A stretch of DNA of 7,349 nt from a bacterium (GTDB lineage: Bacteria > SZUA-182), in contig QIFF01000002.1 of the NCBI GenBank assembly GCA_003230635.1, positions 1 to 7,349 of the forward strand, given 5' to 3'. Under the pieces are notes generated by a model, which was not told where the DNA came from, searched no databases, and saw nothing but the letters and a program-made list of their open reading frames with translations. The position numbers and the translations under genes are program-made. Shown one piece after another: positions 1 to 4,784 of this stretch (its first letter is position 1; every line of letters starts with the position of its first letter).

Positions 1-41
1 CTCAAACCCTTGGCAATCAAATTTCCTTCAATTACTTTCAT
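1..41 (-). CDS. ribH: 6,7-dimethyl-8-ribityllumazine synthase, N-terminal fragment (cut by window edge)
   Basis: Only 13 codons are present, reading MKVIEGNLIAKGL, before the window ends. This matches the usual N-terminus of lumazine synthase (M-K-x-x-E-G-N-L-x-A-x-G-L). The enzyme condenses 5-amino-6-ribitylamino-uracil with 3,4-dihydroxy-2-butanone 4-phosphate, the product of the RibB half of RibBA, in the penultimate step of riboflavin synthesis, and it often assembles into a 60-subunit icosahedral cage. The ATG is preceded by AAGGAG at 48-53 with a 6-base gap, a near-ideal ribosome binding site. ribH normally follows ribBA directly; here about 2.4 kb of toxin-antitoxin-like genes lies between them. 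The identification rests on a short stretch, but the nearby ribBA on the same strand makes it likely. Confidence 0.8.
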   Translation of the reverse strand, partial: MKVIEGNLIAKGL

Positions 42-65
42 CTTTTTCTCCTTACAAATATAAAA

Positions 66-305
66 TCAACCGGTGAGTTTCTCCTGTACCCATAGATTAA
101 CTAATGTTTCTGTAGATACTCCTCGTTTTTTCGCTCGTTTCTCTATCTGGGTTAATAAGTCCTTGGCGATAGCAACAAAAGTAATTCGTTCTTCCGGGGT
201 ATATTCCAGTTGCACTATATGGGAAGGATAATCGGCAACACTGTGGGTATCCCAAAATTCTGAGGCGGCCTCAATAGTCATGTTACCAGTACCGGCAATC
301 TTCAT
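66..305 (-). CDS. CopG/BrnA-type antitoxin
   Basis: A 79-residue protein resembling the CopG antitoxin family (PF12441, BrnA-like). Near residues 17-26 it has the family signature FWDTHSVADY. Residues 47-78 look like a ribbon-helix-helix dimer: a short strand, a basic helix (IEKRAKKRG) and a second helix around TETLVNLWVQEKL. Such proteins bind their own promoter and neutralise a partner RNase. The start chosen is ATG at 305, 9 bases after the stop of the upstream 65-residue gene, with a weak GAGAGA site; Met9 has no better site. No BrnT-like toxin adjoins it, since BrnT usually precedes BrnA. It may be an orphan, or part of the PIN module upstream. The gene ends 24 bases before the ribH ATG, so the two are probably cotranscribed. 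Confidence 0.75.
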   Translation of the reverse strand: MKIAGTGNMTIEAASEFWDTHSVADYPSHIVQLEYTPEERITFVAIAKDLLTQIEKRAKKRGVSTETLVNLWVQEKLTG

Positions 306-314
306 TAAAATCTC

Positions 315-512
315 TCAAATACGACGAAGGACGCTATAACCATCAGGGGTCTTTTCATATCTATAGCCATCTTTTTTTAGTCTTTGGATATCTTGCTTCC
401 TCCACCTCTCCATATCCTCTTTAGTGGTTATTTTACTCATTTCCTTGGTCAATTCCTCCCGAATATGGTGGAGATTATCAAAGACAACCGATTTCCACAA
501 TGGCCTACCCAC
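315..512 (-). CDS. Small hypothetical protein, putative partner (antitoxin) of the PIN protein
   Basis: A 65-residue protein starting at GTG (510-512) and overlapping the last 8 bases of the PIN gene, so translation is probably coupled. A GAGGGGG stretch about 10 bases upstream could serve as ribosome binding site. The protein is highly charged and probably mostly helical (residues 12-48, with HHIREELTKEM and EDMERWRKQDIQRLKK), ending in a basic tail, YSVLRRI. I do not recognise a named domain. Small, charged, predicted-helical proteins overlapping a PIN gene are often its antitoxin, so that role is inferred from position and size only. The order toxin first, antitoxin second is the reverse of classic vapBC. 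Confidence 0.6.
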   Translation of the reverse strand: MGRPLWKSVVFDNLHHIREELTKEMSKITTKEDMERWRKQDIQRLKKDGYRYEKTPDGYSVLRRI

Positions 513-984
513 TTGCCATCACCCCCTCTGGCGTTGCAATATCTATCACCTTCAACCCTCTTTTTATATTCTCTTCTCTGACCTCGATCCTGGTTTCGGG
601 ATTGGCTAAATGCTCCATATTCCAGGTAACCAACACATCCATATCATGGAGTGTTGCTATCGCCAAATGTATAGCATCAGGTTCATATCGTGGCGGAATA
701 ATACCCTTGGAGATATAGTCTTTCCCTAATTCTCTACTTCCATCAGTAATAGGGAGAACTGTTATCCCCGAGACAACATCAAGTAACCTTTTTCTCTTAT
801 CCAAATCAGAAGTTTTTTCAATCTCCCTTATTACAAGTTCAGATATAAATACTCTGTAATCACCTCTTTCAACCCGTTGTAGAAATTGCTTAGTAATATC
901 TCTTTCTCTTGGAGTATCATCAGCAAATTTATAATTCGGAATGGTTGTTTCCAGGTATAACTTCAGTTTTTCTTTTCTCTCCAT
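505..984 (-). CDS. PIN-domain protein (VapC-like RNase, putative toxin)
   Basis: A 159-residue protein covering one PIN domain. It opens with the usual hydrophobic strand and acidic residue (KLYLETT, acidic residue Glu12 where many VapC have Asp). Further features are VFISELVIREIEKT (Glu54), EPDAIHLAIA (Asp103) and DVLVTWNMEHL, where Asp116 and the W-N pair match the last PIN motif. The acidic residues that coordinate Mg in PIN RNases therefore appear present. Members usually cleave RNA as toxins, though some act in RNA maturation. ATG at 982-984 has only a weak AAGG site upstream. It overlaps the 65-residue gene downstream, the probable cognate antitoxin. A palindromic repeat lies just upstream at 1016-1096. 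The DNA is distinctly AT-rich: by hand count, bases 781-840 are 18/60 G+C, against 36/60 for a ribBA line. Confidence 0.85.
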   Translation of the reverse strand: MERKEKLKLYLETTIPNYKFADDTPRERDITKQFLQRVERGDYRVFISELVIREIEKTSDLDKRKRLLDVVSGITVLPITDGSRELGKDYISKGIIPPRYEPDAIHLAIATLHDMDVLVTWNMEHLANPETRIEVREENIKRGLKVIDIATPEGVMASG

Positions 985-1015
985 TGCCGATTGCCTTATT
1001 CAACAGCAAAGTCTG

Positions 1016-1096
1016 GTAGGTTGGGTTGAGGTACGAAACCCAACAATTACCATGGCCTATTTTTTGTTGGGTTTCATTTCATTCAACCTAACCTAC
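1016..1096. repeat. Palindromic interspersed-type repeat (81 bp) between HEPN and PIN genes
   Basis: Two arms, 1016-1046 (beginning GTAGGTTGGGTTGA) and 1064-1096 (ending TCAACCTAACCTAC), are inverted copies with few mismatches, separated by a 17-base loop. The inner arms are GAAACCCAACAA and TTGTTGGGTTTC. From memory, very similar GTAGGTTGGGTT/GAAACCCAACA palindromes occur as dispersed repeats in many bacteria, possibly REP-like or MITE-like. The right end is 1 base from the TAA of the HEPN gene, so as RNA it would fold right after that stop and could protect or end that transcript. Confidence 0.75.
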
Positions 1097-1097
1097 G

Positions 1098-1760
1098 TTA
1101 CTGCGCTATGTACTCATTGTGCATATCAACAAATAAGCAGACAACAGGCCAAATGTGACGAAGGCATTGTTCCGGCATATTCTGCGGGATGGCAAATTTG
1201 TTCCCTTCGTGGAGGAACTTGTTTCGTGCGTCTGAGGCATGCTGATAGAATTTCGTCGCTTCATTATAATCAAGTTCAACACGGTCGCTCAGTGTTGTCA
1301 CTGCTTTTTTCCATTTGACACCGGTTAAGGTCGGGAACAGCTTTTGAATCCGCTGCTTCACGAACAAGTTATCATTGAGAAGCCTATCCTGAATTTCATG
1401 TGGGATCCCCATCTTGGACATGCGCTTTTTGAGGAAGTGCTGCAAGAGAACTTCCCCAAGGGTACAAAAGAAAATTATAACTGCAAGTTGATGATTGCTC
1501 TCGTTCTGCTCTGCAGGAGCTTCAGCCTTTGCAGATGCACTTTGCCCTGGATGGTAGAATTCTTGCATGAGGTCGATCATGCTGCGAACAGGGTTCAGGA
1601 AGTATACTCTTGCTCCGCTACCTGGACTTCCACAGTGAGCGCACTTGTAGCCAACCGTTATACGTTCGTCGTCGCGATCTACGAACCCGCAAGATTGGCA
1701 AATCATAAAATCTGCCTGAAGTGTGCTCAGCCGTTGACTGCGAATCTCAAGAATATCCAT
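1098..1760 (-). CDS. Zinc-ribbon protein with C-terminal HEPN-type RNase motif, function unknown
   Basis: A 220-residue protein with two visible parts. Residues 18-48 form a zinc ribbon: Cys21-x2-Cys24 and Cys40-x2-Cys43 (ICQSCGF and YKCAHCGSP). Residues about 88-215 are mainly helical and contain ARNKFLHEG, in which Arg179-Asn180-x3-His184 fits the R-polar-x3-H signature of HEPN-domain RNases. A helix pair (QLAVIIFFCTLGEVLLQHFL) precedes it, as expected for a HEPN bundle. The layout recalls DUF4145-like proteins, but I cannot assign a family. HEPN proteins often act as RNase toxins or in phage defence. ATG at 1760 has GAGGG about 10 bases upstream. No nucleotidyltransferase (MNT) partner adjoins it. 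Neighbours are mazEF-like genes upstream and a PIN module downstream. A toxin or defence role is inference. Confidence 0.65.
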   Translation of the reverse strand: MDILEIRSQRLSTLQADFMICQSCGFVDRDDERITVGYKCAHCGSPGSGARVYFLNPVRSMIDLMQEFYHPGQSASAKAEAPAEQNESNHQLAVIIFFCTLGEVLLQHFLKKRMSKMGIPHEIQDRLLNDNLFVKQRIQKLFPTLTGVKWKKAVTTLSDRVELDYNEATKFYQHASDARNKFLHEGNKFAIPQNMPEQCLRHIWPVVCLFVDMHNEYIAQ

Positions 1761-1852
1761 AACAACTTGCCCTCTAATATTGGCGGAATGACACCCAAGA
1801 TCTTAGCATCAAAACCCTATGTTCTGATAATCGGGTTATTATTTCATAATGC

Positions 1853-1897
1853 TCATAGCTCTATGCTCAGCACAGCCGCCAGTGCTCCGGTAATCTC
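1853..1897 (-). pseudogene. Detached 3' end of mazF beyond the in-frame TAA
   Basis: In frame with mazF and directly after its TAA, these bases encode EITGALAAVLSIEL followed by TGA. In MazF relatives the sequence after a G-K-L/V...M stretch is typically an acidic or Gln residue and then an amphipathic helix rich in Ala, Leu and Val ending near the C-terminus, which this matches. The TAA differs by one base from CAA (Gln) or GAA (Glu), either of which would restore a protein of about 114 residues. Confidence 0.65.
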
Positions 1898-2197
1898 TTA
1901 CATCACTGTATTAGGCAGTTTTCCCAGTTGCCGTACAAACCTTTCTTGGGCCAACGAACGCACTTGAAAGGTATCTGCGGCTGAAGGTTTGGCCAGTCCA
2001 TTTCCGGCATCAGGTTCCAGTTGAACCATCCAGGGGGCAACAGCATAACGATCTTTCCATTCGGTAATAGGAACGATTACCTTCAATGGTAAGATACCGA
2101 TGGCATTATCACTTACGATGACCGCCGGACGAGTTTTCTTGATCTCAGCACCAATCGTTGGAGCCAAATTGATGAGCCAGATTTCACCCCTCCGCAT
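1898..2197 (-). CDS. mazF: MazF/PemK-type endoribonuclease toxin, C-terminus cut by an in-frame stop
   Basis: MazF toxins are sequence-specific mRNA endonucleases. The 99-residue product begins MRRGEIWLINLAP, typical of the PemK/MazF fold, and keeps Arg23 (KKTRPAVIVS) and Thr45 (VIVPIT), the usual catalytic pair. The start chosen is ATG at 2195-2197, with GAGG 7 bases upstream and a 14-base overlap with the antitoxin gene; a TTG 18 bases further upstream has no binding site. The frame stops at TAA (1898-1900) after LGKLPNTVM, where relatives continue with one more helix. Reading on past the TAA gives EITGALAAVLSIEL and then TGA at 1853-1855, which looks like that missing helix. The gene is therefore probably a recent nonsense mutant, and whether the shortened toxin is active is unknown. 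Confidence 0.88.
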   Translation of the reverse strand: MRRGEIWLINLAPTIGAEIKKTRPAVIVSDNAIGILPLKVIVPITEWKDRYAVAPWMVQLEPDAGNGLAKPSAADTFQVRSLAQERFVRQLGKLPNTVM

Positions 2198-2429
2198 GAA
2201 AGTCCTCGCTGTCAAGAGCGGTGAAGACGGTTAGTTCGCCACCGGCAACATAATCCGGCAACAGGGCCTTAGCTGCTGCAGCCAGTTGTTGTTTCTTTTT
2301 CGTCTGCGCTAGTGGCTGCTCCATCCGTTGAAAATCTTTACGAACCAGATGTAAAGCAACCTCAATAATCGTCAGGCGCTCTTTTGGCGTAAGTTTCTTG
2401 AGTTTTTCCAAAAGCTCTGCTTGCGCCAT
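2184..2429 (-). CDS. MazE-like antitoxin partner of MazF
   Basis: An 81-residue protein. The N-terminal half is helical (LLEKLKKLTPKERLTIIEVALHLVRKD). The C-terminal half contains QQLAAAAKALLPDYVAGGELTVFTALDSEDF, a tail I associate with small antitoxins encoded just before MazF-type toxins, which wraps around the toxin. ATG at 2427-2429 is preferred because GGAGGA at 2434-2439 lies just before it; a TTG 12 bases further upstream would overlap that site. The gene overlaps mazF by 14 bases, the tight coupling usual for toxin-antitoxin pairs. It begins 77 bases after the ribBA stop on the same strand, so it may be read from the ribBA promoter. Antitoxin identity is inferred from position and sequence feel; the exact subfamily is not certain. 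Confidence 0.75.
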   Translation of the reverse strand: MAQAELLEKLKKLTPKERLTIIEVALHLVRKDFQRMEQPLAQTKKKQQLAAAAKALLPDYVAGGELTVFTALDSEDFHAEG

Positions 2430-2465
2430 ATCTTCCTCCAATTCTTGCCGATAATCAGTTGTTTA

Positions 2466-2489
2466 ATCCTGCTCCATCCTGTTATCCTG
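2466..2489. repeat. Short ATCCTG repeat cluster between ribBA and the toxin-antitoxin genes
   Basis: ATCCTG occurs three times at 2466-2471, 2476-2481 and 2484-2489. On the minus strand this reads as spaced CAGGAT units directly after ribBA. Similar CAGGAT-rich stretches are familiar as dispersed repeat fragments in bacterial intergenic DNA. It marks the junction between ribBA and the inserted genes and may be a recombination scar, though so short a repeat could be chance. Confidence 0.35.
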
Positions 2490-2506
2490 TCAAAATCCCT
2501 TTCCCC

Positions 2507-3709
2507 TCACACATTCCTCAACAAATGCCCCAATTTCTTGCGCTTGGTTTTCAGGTAAAGCACGTTATCGGCGCTGGCGGGAATTTCAATCGGCACCCGT
2601 TCCACTACCTGCAGGCCGTAAGCGTCCAGACCCACGATTTTGCGGGGGTTGTTGGTAAGCAGGCGGATCTTATGCAGGCCCAGATCGGCCAGGATCTGGG
2701 CGCCGATGCCATAATCGCGCAAATCGGCCTTAAACCCCAGGGCCTGATTGGCCTCTACCGTATCTTTGCCCTCGTCTTGCAGGGCATAAGAGCGCAGCTT
2801 GTTCAGCAGGCCGATGCCCCGTCCCTCCTGGCGCATATACAATAAAACCCCCTTGCCTTCCCGCTGGATTATTTCCATAGCCTTATGCAGCTGCACCCCA
2901 CAGTCACAGCGCAGGGATCCCAGGGCGTCGCCGGTAAAGCATTCGGAATGCACCCGCACCAGCACCTCATCCTGCGGCTTGATTTCCCCTTTAACCAGGG
3001 CAATGTGGGCCTGATCGTCAAATTCACTATGATAAACATGGGCAGTGAACTCGCCGTAATTGGTAGGCAGCTTGGTGACAACCTGCTCTTGGACGAACTT
3101 TTCTTTGCGCAGGCGGTATTCAATCAGGTCCTTGATACAAATAATCTTGATTCCGTGACGAGCGACGACTTCCTCCAACTGGGGGAGGCGGGCCATGCTT
3201 CCGTCCTCATTCATAATCTCGCAGATTACCCCGGCCGGGGACAAGCCTGCCAGGACAGCCAGATCCACCGCCGCTTCCGTCTGACCGGCGCGGCGCAGCA
3301 CCCCCCCTTTTTTTGCCCGCAGGGGAAAGATATGCCCCGGCCGCACCAAATCACCGGGTTTGGCCTCCGGATTAATGGCGGCGAGAATGGTAGTAGCCCG
3401 GTCTGCCGCCGAAATGCCGGTGGTTACGTTTTTGGCCGCTTCTATGGAGACAGTAAAGGCGGTTTCAAAAGTGGAAGTATTCTCACTTACCATCATGGGA
3501 ATTTGCAGGGACTTCAGGCGCTCCCCGGTCATGGGCAGGCAAATCAAGCCCCGGGCGTGTTTAGCCATAAAATTGATTGCTTCCGGGGTAACCTTTTCGG
3601 CGGCCATAGTCAGGTCGCCCTCGTTCTCCCGATCCTCATCATCAACTACAATTACCATCTTCCCCTGGCGAATATCCTCAATCGCCTCAGGGATTAAACT
3701 GAAGGGCAT
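2507..3709 (-). CDS. ribBA: Bifunctional 3,4-dihydroxy-2-butanone 4-phosphate synthase / GTP cyclohydrolase II
   Basis: A complete 400-residue fusion making both precursors of riboflavin. The RibB half (about residues 4-200) turns ribulose 5-phosphate into dihydroxybutanone phosphate; it shows [10 protein letters not shown] at 23-32, HARGLICLP, and RPGHIFPL followed by [10 protein letters not shown]. The RibA half (about 203-397) opens GTP to diaminopyrimidine; it shows the zinc ligands Cys257, Cys268 and Cys270 in [18 protein letters not shown], then RQEGRGIGL and LLTNNPRKI. The end, [11 protein letters not shown], is the usual one. The start chosen is ATG at 3707-3709, because AAGGAG lies 5 bases upstream; an ATG 24 bases earlier sits inside a palindromic repeat and has no such site. 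ribD and ribE do not precede it, and the ribH expected next is 2.4 kb away. Confidence 0.97.
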   Translation of the reverse strand: MPFSLIPEAIEDIRQGKMVIVVDDEDRENEGDLTMAAEKVTPEAINFMAKHARGLICLPMTGERLKSLQIPMMVSENTSTFETAFTVSIEAAKNVTTGISAADRATTILAAINPEAKPGDLVRPGHIFPLRAKKGGVLRRAGQTEAAVDLAVLAGLSPAGVICEIMNEDGSMARLPQLEEVVARHGIKIICIKDLIEYRLRKEKFVQEQVVTKLPTNYGEFTAHVYHSEFDDQAHIALVKGEIKPQDEVLVRVHSECFTGDALGSLRCDCGVQLHKAMEIIQREGKGVLLYMRQEGRGIGLLNKLRSYALQDEGKDTVEANQALGFKADLRDYGIGAQILADLGLHKIRLLTNNPRKIVGLDAYGLQVVERVPIEIPASADNVLYLKTKRKKLGHLLRNV

Positions 3710-3720
3710 ACTTACTCCTT

Positions 3721-3843
3721 GGAGTTCCCCCATTTTTTCGTATAACTGTGTTGCTTCACAAAATGTCTCCCTGCGGCGTACCTCAAGTACGCCTCAGTCG
3801 CCATTTTGCTTGCGCCTTGTTCTACGAAATCTGGGGAAACTCC
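3721..3843. repeat. 123-bp near-perfect palindrome abutting the ribBA ribosome binding site
   Basis: The two halves are inverted copies of each other along nearly their whole length. The centre is GGCGTAC (3775-3781), a 5-base loop, and GTACGCC (3787-3793), extended by CTG and CAG. Further out, CAAAATG pairs with CATTTTG, GTATAAC is nearly mirrored by TTCTACG, and GGAGTT...CCCC at the left end is mirrored by GGGG...AACTCC at the right. No coding frame and no target duplication is evident. It could be a MITE-like or dispersed element. In ribBA mRNA it would form a long hairpin ending at the base before AAGGAG. Confidence 0.75.
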
Positions 3844-3885
3844 CGATTATTTTTAGTTGACAATTGAATATAACTTACTATTTAT

Positions 3886-3914
3886 AAAATAACATACCTC
3901 CCGGGAGTAGTCAA
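3886..3914 (-). promoter_or_regulatory. Predicted ribBA promoter (sigma-A type) with palindrome in the spacer
   Basis: On the minus strand, TTGACT at 3909-3914 and TATTTT at 3886-3891 are separated by exactly 17 bases. The perfect 10-bp palindrome CTCCCGGGAG (3898-3907) sits inside the spacer and could be an operator. Transcription from here would give ribBA a leader of about 170 bases containing the 123-bp palindrome. Confidence 0.55.
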
Positions 3915-3948
3915 GCGGCAAAGGGGCTGCGAAAGGGGAAAAGAAGCC

Positions 3949-3977
3949 TTGACACTGGTACAATATTTTAATAAGAT
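3949..3977 (+). promoter_or_regulatory. Predicted promoter of the microcompartment shell genes
   Basis: TTGACA at 3949-3954 is followed after 17 bases by TAAGAT at 3972-3977, about 58 bases before the ATG of the first shell gene. A perfect -35 box and ideal spacing support it; the -10 box matches TATAAT at four of six positions. A second TTGACA at 3857-3862 with AT-rich DNA after it is a weaker alternative. Confidence 0.6.
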
Positions 3978-4035
3978 TAACGGGTTCCTTAAGGCACTTA
4001 TTAGATAACAACTTTATTTCCCAGGGAGGAGAAAA

Positions 4036-4332
4036 ATGGCTGACGCATTGGGTATGATAGAGACCAAGGGATTTGCCGCCATGGTGGAGGCTTCCGACGC
4101 CATGGTCAAGGCGGCTAAGGTGGAATTGGTCAGTTATGAAAAGATTGGCGGTGGTCTGGTTACCGCCATTGTGCGCGGTGATGTGGCGGCGGTAAAGGCG
4201 GCGGTGGATGCCGGCTCACGGGGTGCGGAAAAGGTGGGGGAAATAATTTCGGTGCATGTTATCCCCAGACCGCATGTCAACGTGGATCGGGTTCTACCCC
4301 TGGGCCGTCCCCCGGGAGTGGCGAAGAAATAG
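4036..4332 (+). CDS. Hexameric microcompartment shell protein (BMC-H, PduA/EutM/CcmK family)
   Basis: A 98-residue single BMC-domain protein (PF00936). These form hexamers that tile the facets of protein-shelled organelles and pass substrates through a central pore. Visible hallmarks are [10 protein letters not shown] at 5-13, the [15 protein letters not shown] helix, the pore loop KIGGG at 36-40 followed by [20 protein letters not shown], and [10 protein letters not shown] at 71-80. Length is typical for the family and it appears intact. The ATG has GGAGG 6 bases upstream. A pentameric shell gene follows after 37 bases and is probably cotranscribed. No signature enzyme, encapsulation peptide carrier or regulator of a known microcompartment is in view, so the compartment's chemistry cannot be read from this locus. 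Confidence 0.95.
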   Translation: MADALGMIETKGFAAMVEASDAMVKAAKVELVSYEKIGGGLVTAIVRGDVAAVKAAVDAGSRGAEKVGEIISVHVIPRPHVNVDRVLPLGRPPGVAKK

Positions 4333-4369
4333 AAGTGTGCTGAGCACTGAATTAGGAAGGCGGTAACAA

Positions 4370-4666
4370 GTGTTATTAGGCAAGGTAGTGGGAACTGTGG
4401 TTTCCAGCCGCAAAGTGGAAAGTATCGTAGGCTTAAAACTGCTGGCGGTAAAGGAAATTGATGTTCAGGGTCAGGAAAAGGGAGATTCCTATGTCGTAGC
4501 CGTTGATGCAGTCCAGGCCGGCCTAGGGGAAGTGGTGCTTTATGCCACCGGCAGCGCTGCCCGCCAAAGCGAGTTTACCCACAACCGTCCGGCTGACGCC
4601 ATTATCATGGGAATAGTAGATACTTTGGAAATAGATGGCGAGGTAATTTACCAAAAAGATACTTGA
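4370..4666 (+). CDS. Pentameric microcompartment vertex protein (BMC-P, EutN/CcmL family)
   Basis: A 98-residue protein of the EutN/CcmL family (PF03319), whose pentamers cap the vertices of microcompartment shells. It begins [18 protein letters not shown], and has [34 protein letters not shown] (residues 43-66, the characteristic G-x-G-E-x-V-L and G-S-A-A-R stretch), then [17 protein letters not shown] near the C-terminus. Length is normal. The start is GTG at 4370 with an AGGAAGG-type site about 8 to 12 bases upstream. With the BMC-H gene it supplies the minimum types needed to close an icosahedral shell. No terminator is obvious after it; a new promoter for the next gene starts 17 bases downstream. 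Confidence 0.93.
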   Translation: MLLGKVVGTVVSSRKVESIVGLKLLAVKEIDVQGQEKGDSYVVAVDAVQAGLGEVVLYATGSAARQSEFTHNRPADAIIMGIVDTLEIDGEVIYQKDT

Positions 4667-4683
4667 TTACCCTTTATTTTTGC

Positions 4684-4712
4684 TTGACAAATCATATGGG
4701 TAATGGTAGATT
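4684..4712 (+). promoter_or_regulatory. Predicted promoter of the lipoprotein gene
   Basis: TTGACA at 4684-4689, a 17-base spacer and TAGATT at 4707-4712 lie about 70 bases before the chosen TTG start. This gives the lipoprotein its own promoter although it follows the shell genes on the same strand. Confidence 0.6.
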
Positions 4713-4784
4713 ATTTAATATAGAAGGGTAGTGTATTTAATCGACGATATAAATCACGGTTGCACAAGAGGGAGGTGCTGGGTT

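Larger units (their letters stand above)
3710..4035. other. Divergent intergenic region between ribBA and the shell genes
   Basis: These 326 bases hold no gene. From left to right there is the ribBA binding site (3715-3720), a 123-bp palindrome, an AT-rich promoter zone with signals for both directions, a purine-rich stretch (3916-3946), the promoter of the shell genes, and their binding site GGAGG at 4025-4029. I looked for the conserved FMN riboswitch elements on the minus strand and saw none. Confidence 0.8.

Noticed and set aside
941..1318. Plus-strand open frame of 125 codons
   Set aside because: It runs through the palindromic repeat and antisense to two better supported genes.
1344..1967. 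Plus-strand open frame of 207 codons
   Set aside because: It is antisense to the zinc-ribbon-HEPN gene and the end of mazF and reads as a compositional shadow with no recognisable motif.
2885..3697. Plus-strand open frame of 270 codons
   Set aside because: It lies wholly antisense to ribBA, which has full conserved motifs; the translation shows no domain and there is no good ribosome binding site.
3707..3733. ATG at 3733 as the ribBA start
   Set aside because: It lies inside the palindrome and has no binding site, whereas ATG at 3709 has AAGGAG at ideal distance and gives the usual N-terminus.
3857..3890. Second plus-strand promoter (TTGACA at 3857)
   Set aside because: No convincing -10 box falls at 16 to 18 bases, and the promoter at 3949 is better placed.
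3844..4035. FMN riboswitch before ribBA
   Set aside because: I did not find the conserved paired elements of that riboswitch on the minus strand.
1..4666. Functional link between riboflavin genes and the microcompartment shell (lumazine synthase also forms cages)
   Set aside because: The two units are divergent with separate promoters and nothing in the proteins connects them; adjacency alone is not enough.
4731..4784. GTG at 4731 as the lipoprotein start
   Set aside because: It would add 18 residues with two cysteines before a complete signal peptide; TTG at 4785 has GGAGGTG in the right place.
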